Shown here piece after piece: positions 24,300-35,400 of a stretch of 40,945 nucleotides of DNA (position 1 is its first letter; the number at the start of each line of letters is the position of its first letter). Source of the DNA: Flavobacterium sp. MK4S-17. GTDB taxonomy: Bacteria > Bacteroidota > Bacteroidia > Flavobacteriales > Flavobacteriaceae. A model generated the notes under the pieces. That model saw nothing but the letters and a program-made list of their open reading frames with translations. It did not search any database and was not told where the DNA came from. The position numbers and the translations under genes are program-made. Where the stretch lies: NCBI RefSeq assembly GCF_009848495.1, contig NZ_WWEP01000023.1, positions 1 through 40,945 of the forward strand. Direction: 5' to 3'.

Positions 24300-26158
24300 A
24301 GGGCAAATCGTTTATCTAGGTCTTCCACACTTACGGTAATGAAAGTAGGTTTGTTAAAAGGTGAAACATCGGGCTCTTTACAGGCAAACAACGAATTTAC
24401 TATATTTTCCTGTTCCTTTTCCGTTAGCTGTACACCTGTTTTTATAGCAAGGCTCCTTGCCATGCTTTTTGCTATACTGTCGTTTTGGCTAAAACTGCTG
24501 TCGGGCACTTCCTGCTGCAGGTCATTTATAAGCTCTTCCAGCAAAATACTTACTTCACTCTCGGCAACATTTACCGGCAAACCCGATACCACTATATGGT
24601 CATGGTTAATCTCTGAAAATACAAAGCCCGTATTTTCCAGTGCCTGCTTCATTTCTGTAATCAGGTCGAGTTCTGTTTTATTGTAATGCAGCACAAGCGG
24701 AAAAAGCAATTGCTGGCTGGATCCGTGCTGTACTGTAATGTTCTTTAAAAACTGTTCATACAAAATACGCTGGTGCGCCCTTTTCTGGTCGATAATAACC
24801 ATACCTGATTTAATGGGGCTCACAATATACTTTTTATGTATCTGGTATGTTTTATGCACTTCCTGCTCTACCTCTTCATCATTAAAAAGGGAACCGGTAA
24901 CTTCCTCCGACTCAAAATCCATTTCGGCAGCCAGTTCATTATCCTGCCCGATGCCTGTATATAAACTTTCCCATGCCGGCTGTCTTTCCTTTTTAAAAGA
25001 AGCAGCATATACTGATGAGGATGCCTGGGAAACCCTTGATGGTTTTTCATCAGCAAAAGGGTTAAAATTACGGTCAACCTCTACAGTTGGGGCCGAAGCT
25101 TCTTTCCTTTCATACTCATAAGGCGTATCAAGATTAGCATCCCGGTCAAAATCAAGTACGGGAGCCACATTAAACTGTCCAAGGCTGTGCTTTATAGCCG
25201 AGCGTAATATTGCATACAGTGCATGCTCGTCATCAAATTTTATTTCGGTTTTAGTAGGGTGTATATTAATATCAATAGTATGTGGCGGAACCTCAAGATA
25301 TAACTGATAGCCAGGTTGGCAGCCATCCTTAAGCAGGCCCTCATAGGCTGCCATAACCGCATGGTGCAGGTAGGCACTTTTTATAAAACGGTTGTTAACA
25401 AAAAAAAATTGCTCTCCCCTGTTCTTTTTGGCAAACTCAGGTTTGGTAACAAAGCCGCTGATTTCCACTATTTCAGTAGCTTCTTTTACCGGCACGAGCT
25501 TCTCATTGGTGCGCCCGCCAAAAATACCCACTATGCGCTGGCGGTGGTTACCGTGGGGCAGGTTAAACATTTCGCTGCCGTTGTGGTACAATACAAAGCT
25601 AATGTTAGGATGCGCCAGCGCAACACGTTCAAATTCATCAATAATATGCCTAAATTCAACTGTATCGCTTTTAAGGAAGTTTCGCCTTGCAGGTATATTA
25701 AAAAACAGGTTCTTTACAGAAAATGAGGTGCCCTTTGGCAGTACGGCCACATCCTGGCTTATAAATTTACTCCCCTCAATTATTATATGGGTGCCCAACT
25801 CCTCCTGGTCCTGTTTTGTTTTTAACTCTACATGGGCAATAGCGGCAATACTGGCCAGCGCCTCGCCACGAAAACCTTTGGTATGTAACGAAAATAAATC
25901 TTCCGCATGGCGTATCTTGCTGGTGGCATGGCGTTCAAAACACATACGTGCATCAGTAACGCCCATACCCTTGCCATTATCTATAACCTGAATAAGAGTT
26001 TTACCGGCATCCTTAACTATAAGCTTAATTTCAGTAGAACCGGCATCAACCGAGTTTTCCAATAGTTCCTTAACTACAGATGCCGGCCTTTGCACCACCT
26101 CTCCGGCGGCAATCTGGTTAGCAACATGGTCGGGAAGTAACTGAATAACACTGGACAT
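24296..26158 (-). CDS. mutL: DNA mismatch repair protein MutL
   Basis: 620 residues. An N-terminal GHKL ATPase: ELLENSVDAG (N35), DNGKGM (60-65), RHATSKI (76-82), GFRGEAL (95-101). A flexible linker spans about 335-430, followed by the C-terminal dimerisation domain. The endonuclease metal motif DQHA(x)2E(x)4E of Bacillus-type MutL is not conserved: the same place reads D457-QKRAHQRILYE468. The late CPHGRP-type motif reads SPFNKPT (599-605) without the cysteine. Nicking activity is therefore doubtful. MutL couples MutS mismatch recognition to downstream repair. It heads a four-gene run with two rhomboids and an EEP protein. Confidence 0.96.
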   Translation of the reverse strand: MSSVIQLLPDHVANQIAAGEVVQRPASVVKELLENSVDAGSTEIKLIVKDAGKTLIQVIDNGKGMGVTDARMCFERHATSKIRHAEDLFSLHTKGFRGEALASIAAIAHVELKTKQDQEELGTHIIIEGSKFISQDVAVLPKGTSFSVKNLFFNIPARRNFLKSDTVEFRHIIDEFERVALAHPNISFVLYHNGSEMFNLPHGNHRQRIVGIFGGRTNEKLVPVKEATEIVEISGFVTKPEFAKKNRGEQFFFVNNRFIKSAYLHHAVMAAYEGLLKDGCQPGYQLYLEVPPHTIDINIHPTKTEIKFDDEHALYAILRSAIKHSLGQFNVAPVLDFDRDANLDTPYEYERKEASAPTVEVDRNFNPFADEKPSRVSQASSSVYAASFKKERQPAWESLYTGIGQDNELAAEMDFESEEVTGSLFNDEEVEQEVHKTYQIHKKYIVSPIKSGMVIIDQKRAHQRILYEQFLKNITVQHGSSQQLLFPLVLHYNKTELDLITEMKQALENTGFVFSEINHDHIVVSGLPVNVAESEVSILLEELINDLQQEVPDSSFSQNDSIAKSMARSLAIKTGVQLTEKEQENIVNSLFACKEPDVSPFNKPTFITVSVEDLDKRFAL

Positions 26159-26192
26159 TACTGGGGAAATTTGCTTGTTTTTTGATTAGCTT

Positions 26193-26200
26193 CAAAGTTA
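26193..26200 (-). promoter_or_regulatory. Candidate -7 promoter box (TAACTTTG) for mutL
   Basis: On the minus strand TAACTTTG matches TAnnTTTG, 34 bases before the mutL ATG. No TTG is found at the usual -33 position, so only the -7 element supports it. Confidence 0.4.
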
Positions 26201-26315
26201 AGTAAATATTGTGGAATGGGGAAAATACCTGTTTTATATTATTGCGGCAAATACGCAGTAAGTTATAACAAATATTTTGTAGGTTTACTAAATTATACTT
26301 TTAATCGAGAGATAA

Positions 26316-26771
26316 ATGGATGAGCCAGAATATGCCCCCCTATTTCCAGCTGGATTTCATGAGATTGAAATCTCTCAATTTGAAAATTTATTTATTAGTA
26401 AATTTGTAAATAAAGAAAGAAGAAAATTTCTGATAAAACAATTAGACAATTTTCTAAGTGAACTTGTTAAAGTTAAAGCTAAATTTGAAATATGGTTAGA
26501 TGGTTCTTTTTCTACATATAAGGATGAACCCAATGATATTGATATCCTTATAATTTTCAATGAAAAAGAACTTAGTGAATTATCTATTGAAGAGCAATCA
26601 ATATTAGATGTATTATTTGATAGAGACATCATAAAAATAAGATATAATATTGATGTATTATTATGTCCAGATGATGATATAAACCGTAAGAGTTATTGGA
26701 GAGGTTGGTTTGGATTTTCAAGACTTGAAGCACCTAAAGGCATACCACGATTTTATTATGGCTCAAATTAG
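26316..26771 (+). CDS. DUF6932-like polymerase-beta-fold nucleotidyltransferase
   Basis: 151 residues. The N-terminal block LFPAGFHEIEISQFENLFIS resembles the leader of DUF6932 proteins. The nucleotidyltransferase signature is complete: G63-S64, then nine residues, then D74-I-D76 in NDIDILIIF, and a third acidic residue D113 in YNIDVLLC. This is the minimal nucleotidyltransferase arrangement seen in MNT antitoxins and related transferases; the donor and target are unknown. It lies alone with one partner gene on the plus strand between two minus-strand operons, and its end overlaps the partner's start by 14 bases. Local base composition is visibly richer in A+T than the flanks, suggesting horizontal acquisition. 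A possible promoter is TTG at 26277-26279 with TACTTTTA at 26296-26303, though the spacing is short (16 bases). Confidence 0.7.
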   Translation: MDEPEYAPLFPAGFHEIEISQFENLFISKFVNKERRKFLIKQLDNFLSELVKVKAKFEIWLDGSFSTYKDEPNDIDILIIFNEKELSELSIEEQSILDVLFDRDIIKIRYNIDVLLCPDDDINRKSYWRGWFGFSRLEAPKGIPRFYYGSN

Positions 26772-27704
26772 TAAAATAAAAGAAAACATAAGTTTTCTTC
26801 AATCAAAAGTTGAGGAACTTAAAGCAAGTATAAATGAGCGTGAGAATAATTTCGTTATAAAAATTCAAATTCACAATTTAAATAGTGAAATAAAAAGCTT
26901 ACAAAAAATTCTATATCAAGAAAATGTCAAGCGAAATAAAGAAATTGTTGCTTTGAGATTAATTGGAGGAATTGCCAAAGACGGAACTTTTCCGCTTCAT
27001 TCGGTTGGTGGAATAACTGATACTTTTCAGATACTTTATTCAAAGCATCACAATTTCTAAAATATGGTAAAAAAGGAGGAAGAAAAATTGAAAAAATATT
27101 ATCAAGTGATTTAGATTTAAGACTTGAAGGTTTAGGAACAGGCTCAACAATTTTTTACATATCTGCAAAAACAAGTCCTGATATTTTTGGAAACAGTACT
27201 ATACAAAACTCTCTCGAAAGCACATTCGAATTACTTCAATCACAAAATGAAGATGAGTTAATTAATAATGTTGAAAAAATTGGTTTCGATAGTACTAAAC
27301 ATTTTACAAAGTTTTTAGGGGAATTAGTTAAAGATAACCTTGAACTTGAAATAACTTGGGATAGTCCAGATTATAATAAAAGAAAATGGCACGGTAATAA
27401 AAATATTATCTCAATGTTTTATAATACATTTAATAATTTAAGCACTTCCCCACCAGAAATGCTAACTATAGACGCAGAAATAATAACACTAAGTGCTAAA
27501 AATAAAATTGAAATTAAAGATATCGATACTAATCACTTTTTTTTAGTACGATATCCCACATCTTTATTATCAAATATCAAAGAACTGCACATAAGCGAAT
27601 TAGTAAAAGTATCCATATCAAAAATTACGCTTATTAATAATTTGACCAAAAAAGAAAAAATCGATTACAACTTAATTGAAATAAATCGGGTAGAAAACTT
27701 GTAA
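26758..27704 (+). pseudogene. Coiled-coil partner gene, apparently split by a frameshift
   Basis: Two reading frames encode what looks like one protein of about 315 residues. The first part (26758-27060, 100 residues from the ATG MAQISKIKEN) is a long coiled coil followed by LRLIGGIAKDG. The second part is open in the next frame from 27021 to the stop at 27702-27704 (227 codons) but has no start at its beginning. It holds LRLEGLGTGSTIFYISAK and helical and beta-rich sequence. The frames cross at 27021-27060. Adding one base, for instance in the TTTT at 27024-27027, gives one continuous frame. I do not recognise a named domain. It could be a real mutation, an assembly error, or a start at the internal ATG 27414 giving a 96-residue protein. 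Its overlap with the nucleotidyltransferase gene suggests a functional pair. Confidence 0.6.
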
Positions 27705-27710
27705 AAATAA

Positions 27711-27740
27711 AAAAAGCCCACTCTTTCGAGTGGGCTTTTT
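27711..27740. terminator. Bidirectional terminator between the accessory pair and the rpoC operon
   Basis: A-run, eight-base perfect stem GCCCACTC / GAGTGGGC with a four-base loop, T-run. It ends both the plus-strand accessory genes and the minus-strand rpoC-DUF3467 transcript, whose last stop codon is at 27751. Confidence 0.9.
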
Positions 27741-27750
27741 GCTTTTTATA

Positions 27751-28062
27751 TTACGCCTGTCCTGCAGGCCCAAAGCTTAGCGGAAGCGGCGGCTGGTCAG
27801 TATCGCTTATAGTGCCGTGGGCACTCTCAAAGCGGTGTATGTTTTCGCCTAACGCCTTCAGCAGTCTTTTGGCATGCTGCGGTGTCAGTACAATGCGTGA
27901 TTTAACCTTTGCTTTTGGCACACCCGGCATAACTGCCACAAAATCTACCACAAACTCTGAAGCTGAGTGGTTTATTATGGCAAGGTTGCAATAGGTGCCT
28001 TCGGCTGTTTTTTCATCCAGTTCAATATTTATTTGTCCCGGCTGCTGTTTTTGGTCACTCAT
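27751..28062 (-). CDS. DUF3467 family protein
   Basis: 103 residues, small, acidic at the start. The core SEFVVDFVAVMPGVPKAKVKSRIVLTPQHAKRLLKAL with GENIHRFE is the DUF3467 signature, regularly found just after rpoC in Bacteroidota. It begins 5 bases after the rpoC stop and ends 10 bases before a strong bidirectional terminator, so it is the last gene of the rpo operon. Function is not established; the position suggests a role linked to transcription, which is only an inference. Confidence 0.9.
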   Translation of the reverse strand: MSDQKQQPGQINIELDEKTAEGTYCNLAIINHSASEFVVDFVAVMPGVPKAKVKSRIVLTPQHAKRLLKALGENIHRFESAHGTISDTDQPPLPLSFGPAGQA

Positions 28063-28067
28063 TGTTT

Positions 28068-31000
28068 TTAATAATTATATTCCTCTGTAGGAGTTAACAG
28101 TTCATTAAATTCTTCTTTAGAGCCTACAATAATGTTATCATAATCCCTCATACCTGTACCTGCAGGTATCCTGTGCCCTACAATAACATTTTCTTTAAGG
28201 CCTTCAAGTCCGTCTACTTTACCGGCTACAGCAGCTTCATTAAGTACTTTGGTAGTTTCCTGGAACGATGCAGCCGAAATGAACGATTTAGTTTGTAGCG
28301 ATGCTCTTGTAATACCCTGTAATACAGGGGTTGCAGTAGCAGGAATTACATCCCTTGCCACAACTACATTCTTATCATTGCGTTTAAGCAGTGAATTTTC
28401 ATCCCTTAGCTCACGCGGCGTTATAATCTGCCCCGGTTTAAGGTTTTCAGAATCTCCTGCATCCTCAACCACTTTCATTCCATACAGCTTGTCGTTTTCA
28501 ACGATAAAGTCGCTGGTATGTATTAACTGGTCTTCAAGGAACAATGTGTCTCCAGGATCCTGAACCTGTACCTTACGCATCATCTGGCGGATAACAACCT
28601 CAAAGTGCTTATCATTGATTTTTACACCCTGAAGGCGATAAACCTCCTGAATTTCGTTTACAAGGTACTGCTGCACGGCAGATGGCCCCTGTATCCTTAG
28701 GATATCTTCCGGTGTAATAGCTCCGTCAGAAAGCGGCATACCTGCTTTTACATAGTCATTTTCCTGTACAAGTATCTGGTTAGACAGTTTTACAAGATAT
28801 TTTTTAATCTCGCCAAATTTCGACTCGATAATAATTTCGCGGTTACCCCTCTTAATCTTACCGAATGAAACCACACCGTCAATTTCTGATACCACGGCCG
28901 GGTTACTTGGGTTACGTGCTTCAAGAAGCTCTGTAATCCTTGGTAAACCACCTGTAATATCACCTGCTTTAGATGAGCGCCTTGGTATTTTAACAAGAAC
29001 TTTACCCGCTTTAATCTTCTCGCCATTGTCAACCATAAGGTGGGCACCCACCGGAAGGTTGTAAGAACGGATAAGCTCGTTGTCTTTTCCATAAATCAAT
29101 AGCGTAGGGATAAGCTTTTTGTTTCTTGCTTCAGAAATTACTTTTTCCTGGAAACCTGTCTGCTCGTCAATCTCTACTATAAATGACTGGCCCTGCTCAA
29201 TATCCTCATAGGCTACCTTACCGGTAAATTCTGAGATGATAACCCCGTTATAAGGATCCCATTTACATATTACAGTTCCTTTATCAACTAAATCGCCATC
29301 TTTAACATATATGCTTGAACCGTATGGTATGTTGTGAGTATTAAGCACAATACCTGTATTTTCGTCAACAAGCTTAAGTTCTGTAGAACGTGATACCACA
29401 ATATCCACTTCGTTGCCTTCACTATCTTCGCCCTTAACTGTTTTAAGGTCTTCAATATCCAGCTTACCGCGGAATTTGGTAATAATGCTTGATTCTTCAG
29501 AAATGTTACCTGCCGTACCACCCACGTGGAATGTACGAAGGGTTAGCTGAGTACCCGGCTCACCGATTGACTGTGCTGCAATTACACCAACTGCCTCACC
29601 TTTTTGCGTCATTTTACCGGTAGCAAGGTTACGTCCGTAACATTTTGCACAAATACCTTTGGTGGCTTCACAAGTTAATGGCGAACGAACTTCTACCCTT
29701 TCAATAGGTGCAGCGTTAATTGCCCTAACCTCTGCTTCGGTAATCTGTTCGCCTGCATGAACAAGCACTTCAGATGTAAGCGGGTTAACCACATCCTGCA
29801 ATGCCACACGGCCCAGAATCCTTTCACCAAGGCTTTCCACAATTTCCTCATTTTTCTTAAGCGCGGTAATTTCAATACCTCTTAATGTACCACAGTCTAC
29901 CGAGTTAACGATAACATCCTGGGACACATCGTGAAGCCTTCTTGTAAGGTAACCCGCGTCAGCCGTTTTAAGAGCCGTATCCGCAAGACCTTTACGTGCA
30001 CCGTGCGTAGAAATAAAGTATTCAAGAATTGAAAGTCCTTCCTTAAAGTTAGAAAGGATAGGGTTTTCAATAATTTCACCACCTCCGGCAGTTGATTTTT
30101 TAGGCTTAGCCATCAAACCACGCATACCTGTTAACTGGCGAATCTGTTCTTTACTACCCCTTGCCCCGGAGTCAAGCATCATATACACCGAGTTGAAGCC
30201 CTGTTGGTCTTCCCTGATGTTTTTCATGGCAAGCTCTGTAAGCAATGCGTTGGTTGATGTCCATACGTCAATTACCTGGTTGTAACGCTCATTGTTGGTA
30301 ATAAGACCCATGTTATAGTTCATGGTAATACCTTCAACCTGCTCGTTTGCATCGGCAATAAGCTCCTCTTTCCTTGGAGGGATAATAATATCTCCCAAGC
30401 TGAATGAAAGGCCTCCCCTAAATGCAAAACGGTAACCCATATCCTTAATGTTATCAAGGAATGCAGCCGTAGTAGGTACATCAGTAACGCTTAATATTTT
30501 ACCAATGATGTCCCTTAAGGATTTCTTGGTAAGGATTTCATTTATGTAACCTGCCTGTTCTGGCACTACTTCGTTGAAAAGTACCCTACCTGCAGTAGTT
30601 TCAATAATTTTATAAACAAGCTCGCCTTTATCATTAAAGTCTTTGGCACGAATCTTAACACGTGCATTAAGATGCAGCCTGTCTTCATTCAGGGCAATAT
30701 TAACCTCTTCCGCCGAATAGAATGTAAGGCCTTCACCTTTTATCTTGTTAGTTTCGGTAGAAAGACGCTCTTTGGTCATATAGTATAGACCCAGTACCAT
30801 GTCCTGAGAAGGTACTGTAATAGGCGCACCGTTTGCAGGGTTAAGGATATTGTGCGAAGCAAGCATTAATAACTGTGCCTCAAGTATAGCCTCTGGCCCA
30901 AGCGGCAGGTGAACCGCCATCTGGTCACCATCAAAGTCAGCGTTAAATGCCGTACATACCAACGGGTGCAACTGGATAGCCTTACCTTCAATAAGTTTAG

Positions 31001-32366
31001 GCTGGAAAGCCTGGATACCCAAACGGTGAAGCGTAGGGGCACGGTTAAGCAATACAGGGTGCCCTTTAATTACATTTTCAAGGATATCCCATACTACCGG
31101 CTCTTTTTTATCTATAATTTTCTTAGCCGATTTTACCGTTTTTACAATACCACGCTCTATCAGTTTACGGATAACAAATGGTTTGTATAATTCGGCAGCC
31201 ATATCTTTTGGCAAACCACACTCAAACAGTTTCATTTCTGGCCCAACAACAATAACCGAACGTGCAGAATAGTCAACACGTTTACCAAGAAGGTTCTGGC
31301 GGAAACGTCCCTGTTTACCTTTTAATGAGTCTGATAGTGATTTTAGCGGCCTGTTTGATTCTGTTTTAACAGCAGAAGCTTTCCTTGTATTATCAAAAAG
31401 TGAGTCTACAGATTCCTGAAGCATACGCTTTTCGTTACGAAGGATTACTTCCGGTGCCTTGATTTCCATAAGCCTTTTTAAACGGTTATTACGTATAATA
31501 ACCCTCCTGTAAAGGTCGTTAAGGTCAGACGTTGCAAAACGTCCGCCATCAAGAGGCACAAGCGGGCGAAGCTCCGGCGGGATAACAGGTATTACTTTAA
31601 GTATCATCCACTCAGGGCGGTTTTCCCTGTTAAAGTTACTTTCGCGGAATGATTCTACAACCTGCAGCCTTTTTAAAGCTTCTGTTTTACGCTGTTTAGA
31701 TGTTTCGTTGTTAGCACTGTGGCGAAGTTCATAAGACAATGCGTCAAGGTCAATCCTTGCCAAAAGGTCCATAATGCACTCCGCACCCATTTTAGCAATA
31801 AACTTGTTAGGGTCGCTATCATCAAGATATTGGTTTTCCGCAGGAATAGAATCCAGTATGTTCAGGTATTCTTCCTCGGTCAAAAAGTCTAATGTATTAA
31901 GTGTATCTCCATCAGGGCCCTTAGCAATACCAGGCTGTATAACCACATACCTTTCATAGTATATAATCATATCCAGCTTTTTGGACGGAAGCCCAAGGAT
32001 ATAGCCAATTTTATTAGGCAATGAACGGAAATACCATATATGTGCAATAGGCACAACAAGGTTAATGTGGCCTACCCTGTCACGACGTACTTTCTTTTCA
32101 GTAACTTCAACACCGCAACGGTCGCACACAATACCTTTGTAACGTATCCTTTTATACTTACCGCAGGCACACTCATAATCCTTTACAGGGCCAAATATAC
32201 GCTCGCAGAAAAGGCCGTCCCTTTCGGGCTTGTGTGTACGGTAGTTAATGGTTTCAGGCTTTAGCACCTCTCCCCTCGATTCAGCCAGGATAGATTCAGG
32301 CGAAGCAAGCCCTATAGAAATCTGGTTAAATCTTTTAACGGTATTTTTATCTTTTAATCTTGTCAT
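28068..32366 (-). CDS. rpoC: DNA-directed RNA polymerase subunit beta'
   Basis: 1432 residues, the largest catalytic subunit of RNA polymerase. The zinc-binding motif near the N-terminus is [20 protein letters not shown]. The catalytic Mg site NADFDGDQM is at about residues 475-483. The second zinc motif is [16 protein letters not shown]. The bridge/trigger-loop region with [28 protein letters not shown] is intact. Length agrees with the family in Bacteroidota. It follows rpoB by 72 bases holding a hairpin (32404-32430). Confidence 0.98.
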   Translation of the reverse strand: MTRLKDKNTVKRFNQISIGLASPESILAESRGEVLKPETINYRTHKPERDGLFCERIFGPVKDYECACGKYKRIRYKGIVCDRCGVEVTEKKVRRDRVGHINLVVPIAHIWYFRSLPNKIGYILGLPSKKLDMIIYYERYVVIQPGIAKGPDGDTLNTLDFLTEEEYLNILDSIPAENQYLDDSDPNKFIAKMGAECIMDLLARIDLDALSYELRHSANNETSKQRKTEALKRLQVVESFRESNFNRENRPEWMILKVIPVIPPELRPLVPLDGGRFATSDLNDLYRRVIIRNNRLKRLMEIKAPEVILRNEKRMLQESVDSLFDNTRKASAVKTESNRPLKSLSDSLKGKQGRFRQNLLGKRVDYSARSVIVVGPEMKLFECGLPKDMAAELYKPFVIRKLIERGIVKTVKSAKKIIDKKEPVVWDILENVIKGHPVLLNRAPTLHRLGIQAFQPKLIEGKAIQLHPLVCTAFNADFDGDQMAVHLPLGPEAILEAQLLMLASHNILNPANGAPITVPSQDMVLGLYYMTKERLSTETNKIKGEGLTFYSAEEVNIALNEDRLHLNARVKIRAKDFNDKGELVYKIIETTAGRVLFNEVVPEQAGYINEILTKKSLRDIIGKILSVTDVPTTAAFLDNIKDMGYRFAFRGGLSFSLGDIIIPPRKEELIADANEQVEGITMNYNMGLITNNERYNQVIDVWTSTNALLTELAMKNIREDQQGFNSVYMMLDSGARGSKEQIRQLTGMRGLMAKPKKSTAGGGEIIENPILSNFKEGLSILEYFISTHGARKGLADTALKTADAGYLTRRLHDVSQDVIVNSVDCGTLRGIEITALKKNEEIVESLGERILGRVALQDVVNPLTSEVLVHAGEQITEAEVRAINAAPIERVEVRSPLTCEATKGICAKCYGRNLATGKMTQKGEAVGVIAAQSIGEPGTQLTLRTFHVGGTAGNISEESSIITKFRGKLDIEDLKTVKGEDSEGNEVDIVVSRSTELKLVDENTGIVLNTHNIPYGSSIYVKDGDLVDKGTVICKWDPYNGVIISEFTGKVAYEDIEQGQSFIVEIDEQTGFQEKVISEARNKKLIPTLLIYGKDNELIRSYNLPVGAHLMVDNGEKIKAGKVLVKIPRRSSKAGDITGGLPRITELLEARNPSNPAVVSEIDGVVSFGKIKRGNREIIIESKFGEIKKYLVKLSNQILVQENDYVKAGMPLSDGAITPEDILRIQGPSAVQQYLVNEIQEVYRLQGVKINDKHFEVVIRQMMRKVQVQDPGDTLFLEDQLIHTSDFIVENDKLYGMKVVEDAGDSENLKPGQIITPRELRDENSLLKRNDKNVVVARDVIPATATPVLQGITRASLQTKSFISAASFQETTKVLNEAAVAGKVDGLEGLKENVIVGHRIPAGTGMRDYDNIIVGSKEEFNELLTPTEEYNY

Positions 32367-32403
32367 GATATAGATTCTACCTATTATATTAAAAAGTATG
32401 GAA

Positions 32404-32430
32404 GGGAGCAGCCTTCTTTAGGCCGCTCCC
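32404..32430 (-). promoter_or_regulatory. Hairpin between rpoB and rpoC
   Basis: Outer stem GGGAGC / GCTCCC, one A-C mismatch, inner stem GCC / GGC, seven-base loop. It lies 8 bases after the rpoB stop and 37 bases before the rpoC ATG. No T-run follows directly on the minus strand, so it is unlikely to be a full terminator; an mRNA processing or stability element is a better guess. Confidence 0.5.
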
Positions 32431-32438
32431 GTGGAAAT

Positions 32439-35400
32439 TTATTCTTCTAATCTGATGTCTAAGCCAAGCCCTTTAAGTTCATGCATCAATACATTGAACG
32501 ATTCAGGAAGCCCAGGTTCCGGCATGGTTTCACCCTTAACGATAGCTTCGTAAGTTTTAGCCCTGCCTATAACGTCATCCGATTTAACTGTCAGTATCTC
32601 CCTTAATGTGCTGGATGCACCATAAGCTTCAAGTGCCCAAACCTCCATCTCTCCAAAACGCTGGCCACCAAACTGTGCTTTACCTCCAAGAGGCTGCTGT
32701 GTGATAAGCGAGTATGGACCGATAGAACGCGCGTGCATCTTGTCATCAACCATGTGGCCCAGTTTAAGCATGTAAATAACGCCTACTGTAGCCGGCTGGT
32801 GAAAACGCTCACCTGTACCACCATCATAAAGGTAAGTATGCCCAAACCTTGGTATACCTGCCTCATCAGTCAGTTCATTAATCTGGTCAAGCGAAGCACC
32901 ATCAAAAATAGGAGTAGCAAATTTCTTGCCCAGTTTTTGTCCTGCCCATCCCAATACGGTTTCATATATCTGCCCGATGTTCATACGTGAAGGTACACCA
33001 AGTGGGTTCAACACGATATCTACCGGGGTACCGTCTTCAAGGAAAGGCATATCTTCCTCGCGCACAATACGGGCAACAATACCTTTGTTACCGTGGCGGC
33101 CGGCCATTTTATCACCCACTTTAAGTTTACGCTTTTTAGCAATGTAAACTTTAGCAAGCTTTAAAATACCTGATGGAAGCTCATCTCCTACTGTAATAGT
33201 AAACTTCTCTCTCCTTAATGCACCCTGAAGGTCGTTCAGCTTAATTTTATAGTTGTGGATAAGGTCGTTAACCATTGCATTGGTTTCGTCATCCGTTGTC
33301 CACTGCCCTTTTGTTAAGTGAGCAAAATCTTCAACTGCATAAAGCATTTTTTGAGTAAACTTTTTACCTTTTGGCAATACTTCCTCACCAAGGTCGTTCA
33401 TTACACCCTGAGAAGTTTTACCATTGATGATATTGAACAGCTTATCAATAAGTTTTTCTTTAAGTTCATTAAACTTAACTTCAAACTCCATTTCAAGCTT
33501 ACCTAAATCATCTTTATCTTTTGTACGCTTGCGTTTATCTTTAACCGCACGCGCAAATAGTTTTTTATCAAGTACAACCCCGTGAAGCGATGGTGAAGCT
33601 TTTAAAGAAGCATCCTTAACATCTCCTGCCTTATCACCAAAAATAGCCCTTAACAGTTTTTCTTCCGGTGTAGGGTCAGATTCTCCTTTAGGAGTAATTT
33701 TACCAATAAGGATATCGCCGGGCTTAACCTCTGCACCAATCCTTATCATACCATTTTCATCAAGGTCTTTTGTAGCTTCCTCGCTTACGTTTGGTATATC
33801 ATTGGTAAGCTCCTCGTTACCTAACTTGGTATCCCTTACTTCAAGAGAATAATCATCTACGTGAATTGATGTAAAGATATCCTCACGTACCACTTTTTCA
33901 GAAATTACGATAGCATCCTCAAAGTTGTATCCTTTCCATGGCATAAATGCCACTTTAAGGTTACGCCCAAGGGCAAGCTCACCATTTTGCGTGGCATAAC
34001 CCTCGCAAAGAACCTGGCCAGGTACTACCCTGTCGCCTTTGCGTACAATAGGCTTTAGGTTAATACTTGTGCTCTGGTTGGTTTTCCTGAACTTGATAAG
34101 CTGGTATGTTTTCTCGTCCGTATCAAAGCTTACAGCCCTTTCACGGTCGGTCCTGTCATATTTAATTGTTATCTGGTTGGCATCTACATATTCAACAGTA
34201 CCATGCCCTTCAGCATTAATAAGTACCCTTGAATCTGAAGCAACCTGGCGCTCTAAACCTGTACCTACAATAGGTGCTTCAGGACGTAACAATGGTACGG
34301 CCTGGCGCATCATGTTACTTCCCATCAACGCACGGTTCGCGTCATCGTGCTCAAGGAAAGGAATTAAAGACGCCGAAATTGAAGCAATCTGGTTAGGCGC
34401 AACATCAGTATAATGTACCGCTGTAGGCTCTACTACCGGGAAGTCGCCTTCCTCACGTACAATTACCCTTTCAGCAGTGATAGTACCGTTGTCGTCCATT
34501 TCAGTATTGGCCTGCCCAATCATTTTACCTTCCTCCTCTTCTGCGCTCAGGTAAATAGGCTCCGACTGAAGGTCAACTTTTCCGTTTTCAACTTTGCGGT
34601 ATGGGGTTTCAATAAAGCCCATGCTGTTTACCTTAGCATAAACACCCAAAGAAGAGATAAGACCAATGTTTGGCCCCTCGGGAGTTTCAATAGGACAAAG
34701 ACGGCCATAATGGGTATAGTGAACGTCTCGAACCTCGAAACCTGCCCTTTCGCGGGAAAGACCACCCGGACCTAATGCCGATAATCTTCTTTTATGTGTA
34801 ATCTCAGCCAATGGATTGGTTTGATCCATAAATTGAGATAACTGGTTTGTACCAAAAAACGAGTTGATTACAGATGACAGCGTTTTGGCATTAATAAGGT
34901 CTATCGGGGTAAACACCTCGTTATCCCTTACGTTCATACGCTCGCGGATGGTACGTGCCATACGCGCAAGACCTACGCCAAACTGGGCTGAAAGCTGCTC
35001 GCCCACAGTTCTTACACGACGGTTGGAAAGGTGGTCAATATCATCAATCTCAGCTTTAGAGTTTATAAGCTCTATAAGGTATTTAACTATGGTAATAATA
35101 TCCTCTTTGGTAAGCACCTGCTTTTCCATAGGAATATCAAGACCAAGTTTTTTGTTCATCCTGTAACGGCCAACCTCTCCAAGGTTGTAACGCTGGTCAG
35201 AAAAGAACAGTTTATCTATAATGCCTCGGGCAGTTTCCTCATCAGGCGGTTCTGCATTACGCAACTGACGGTAAATATGCTCTACAGCTTCTTTTTCTGA
35301 GTTAGTAGGGTCTTTTTGTAATGTATTGTGGATAATGGCATAATCTGCCTGGTTATTATCCTCTTTATGCAGCAGTATCGATTTTACATTAGCCTCTATA

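Noticed and set aside
27064..27090. Strong Shine-Dalgarno-like AAAGGAGGA followed by TTG
   Set aside because: The ATG and TTG near it lead to a very short frame ending soon after. In the long frame the purine run codes Gly-Gly inside the protein. Bacteroidota rarely rely on strong Shine-Dalgarno sites.
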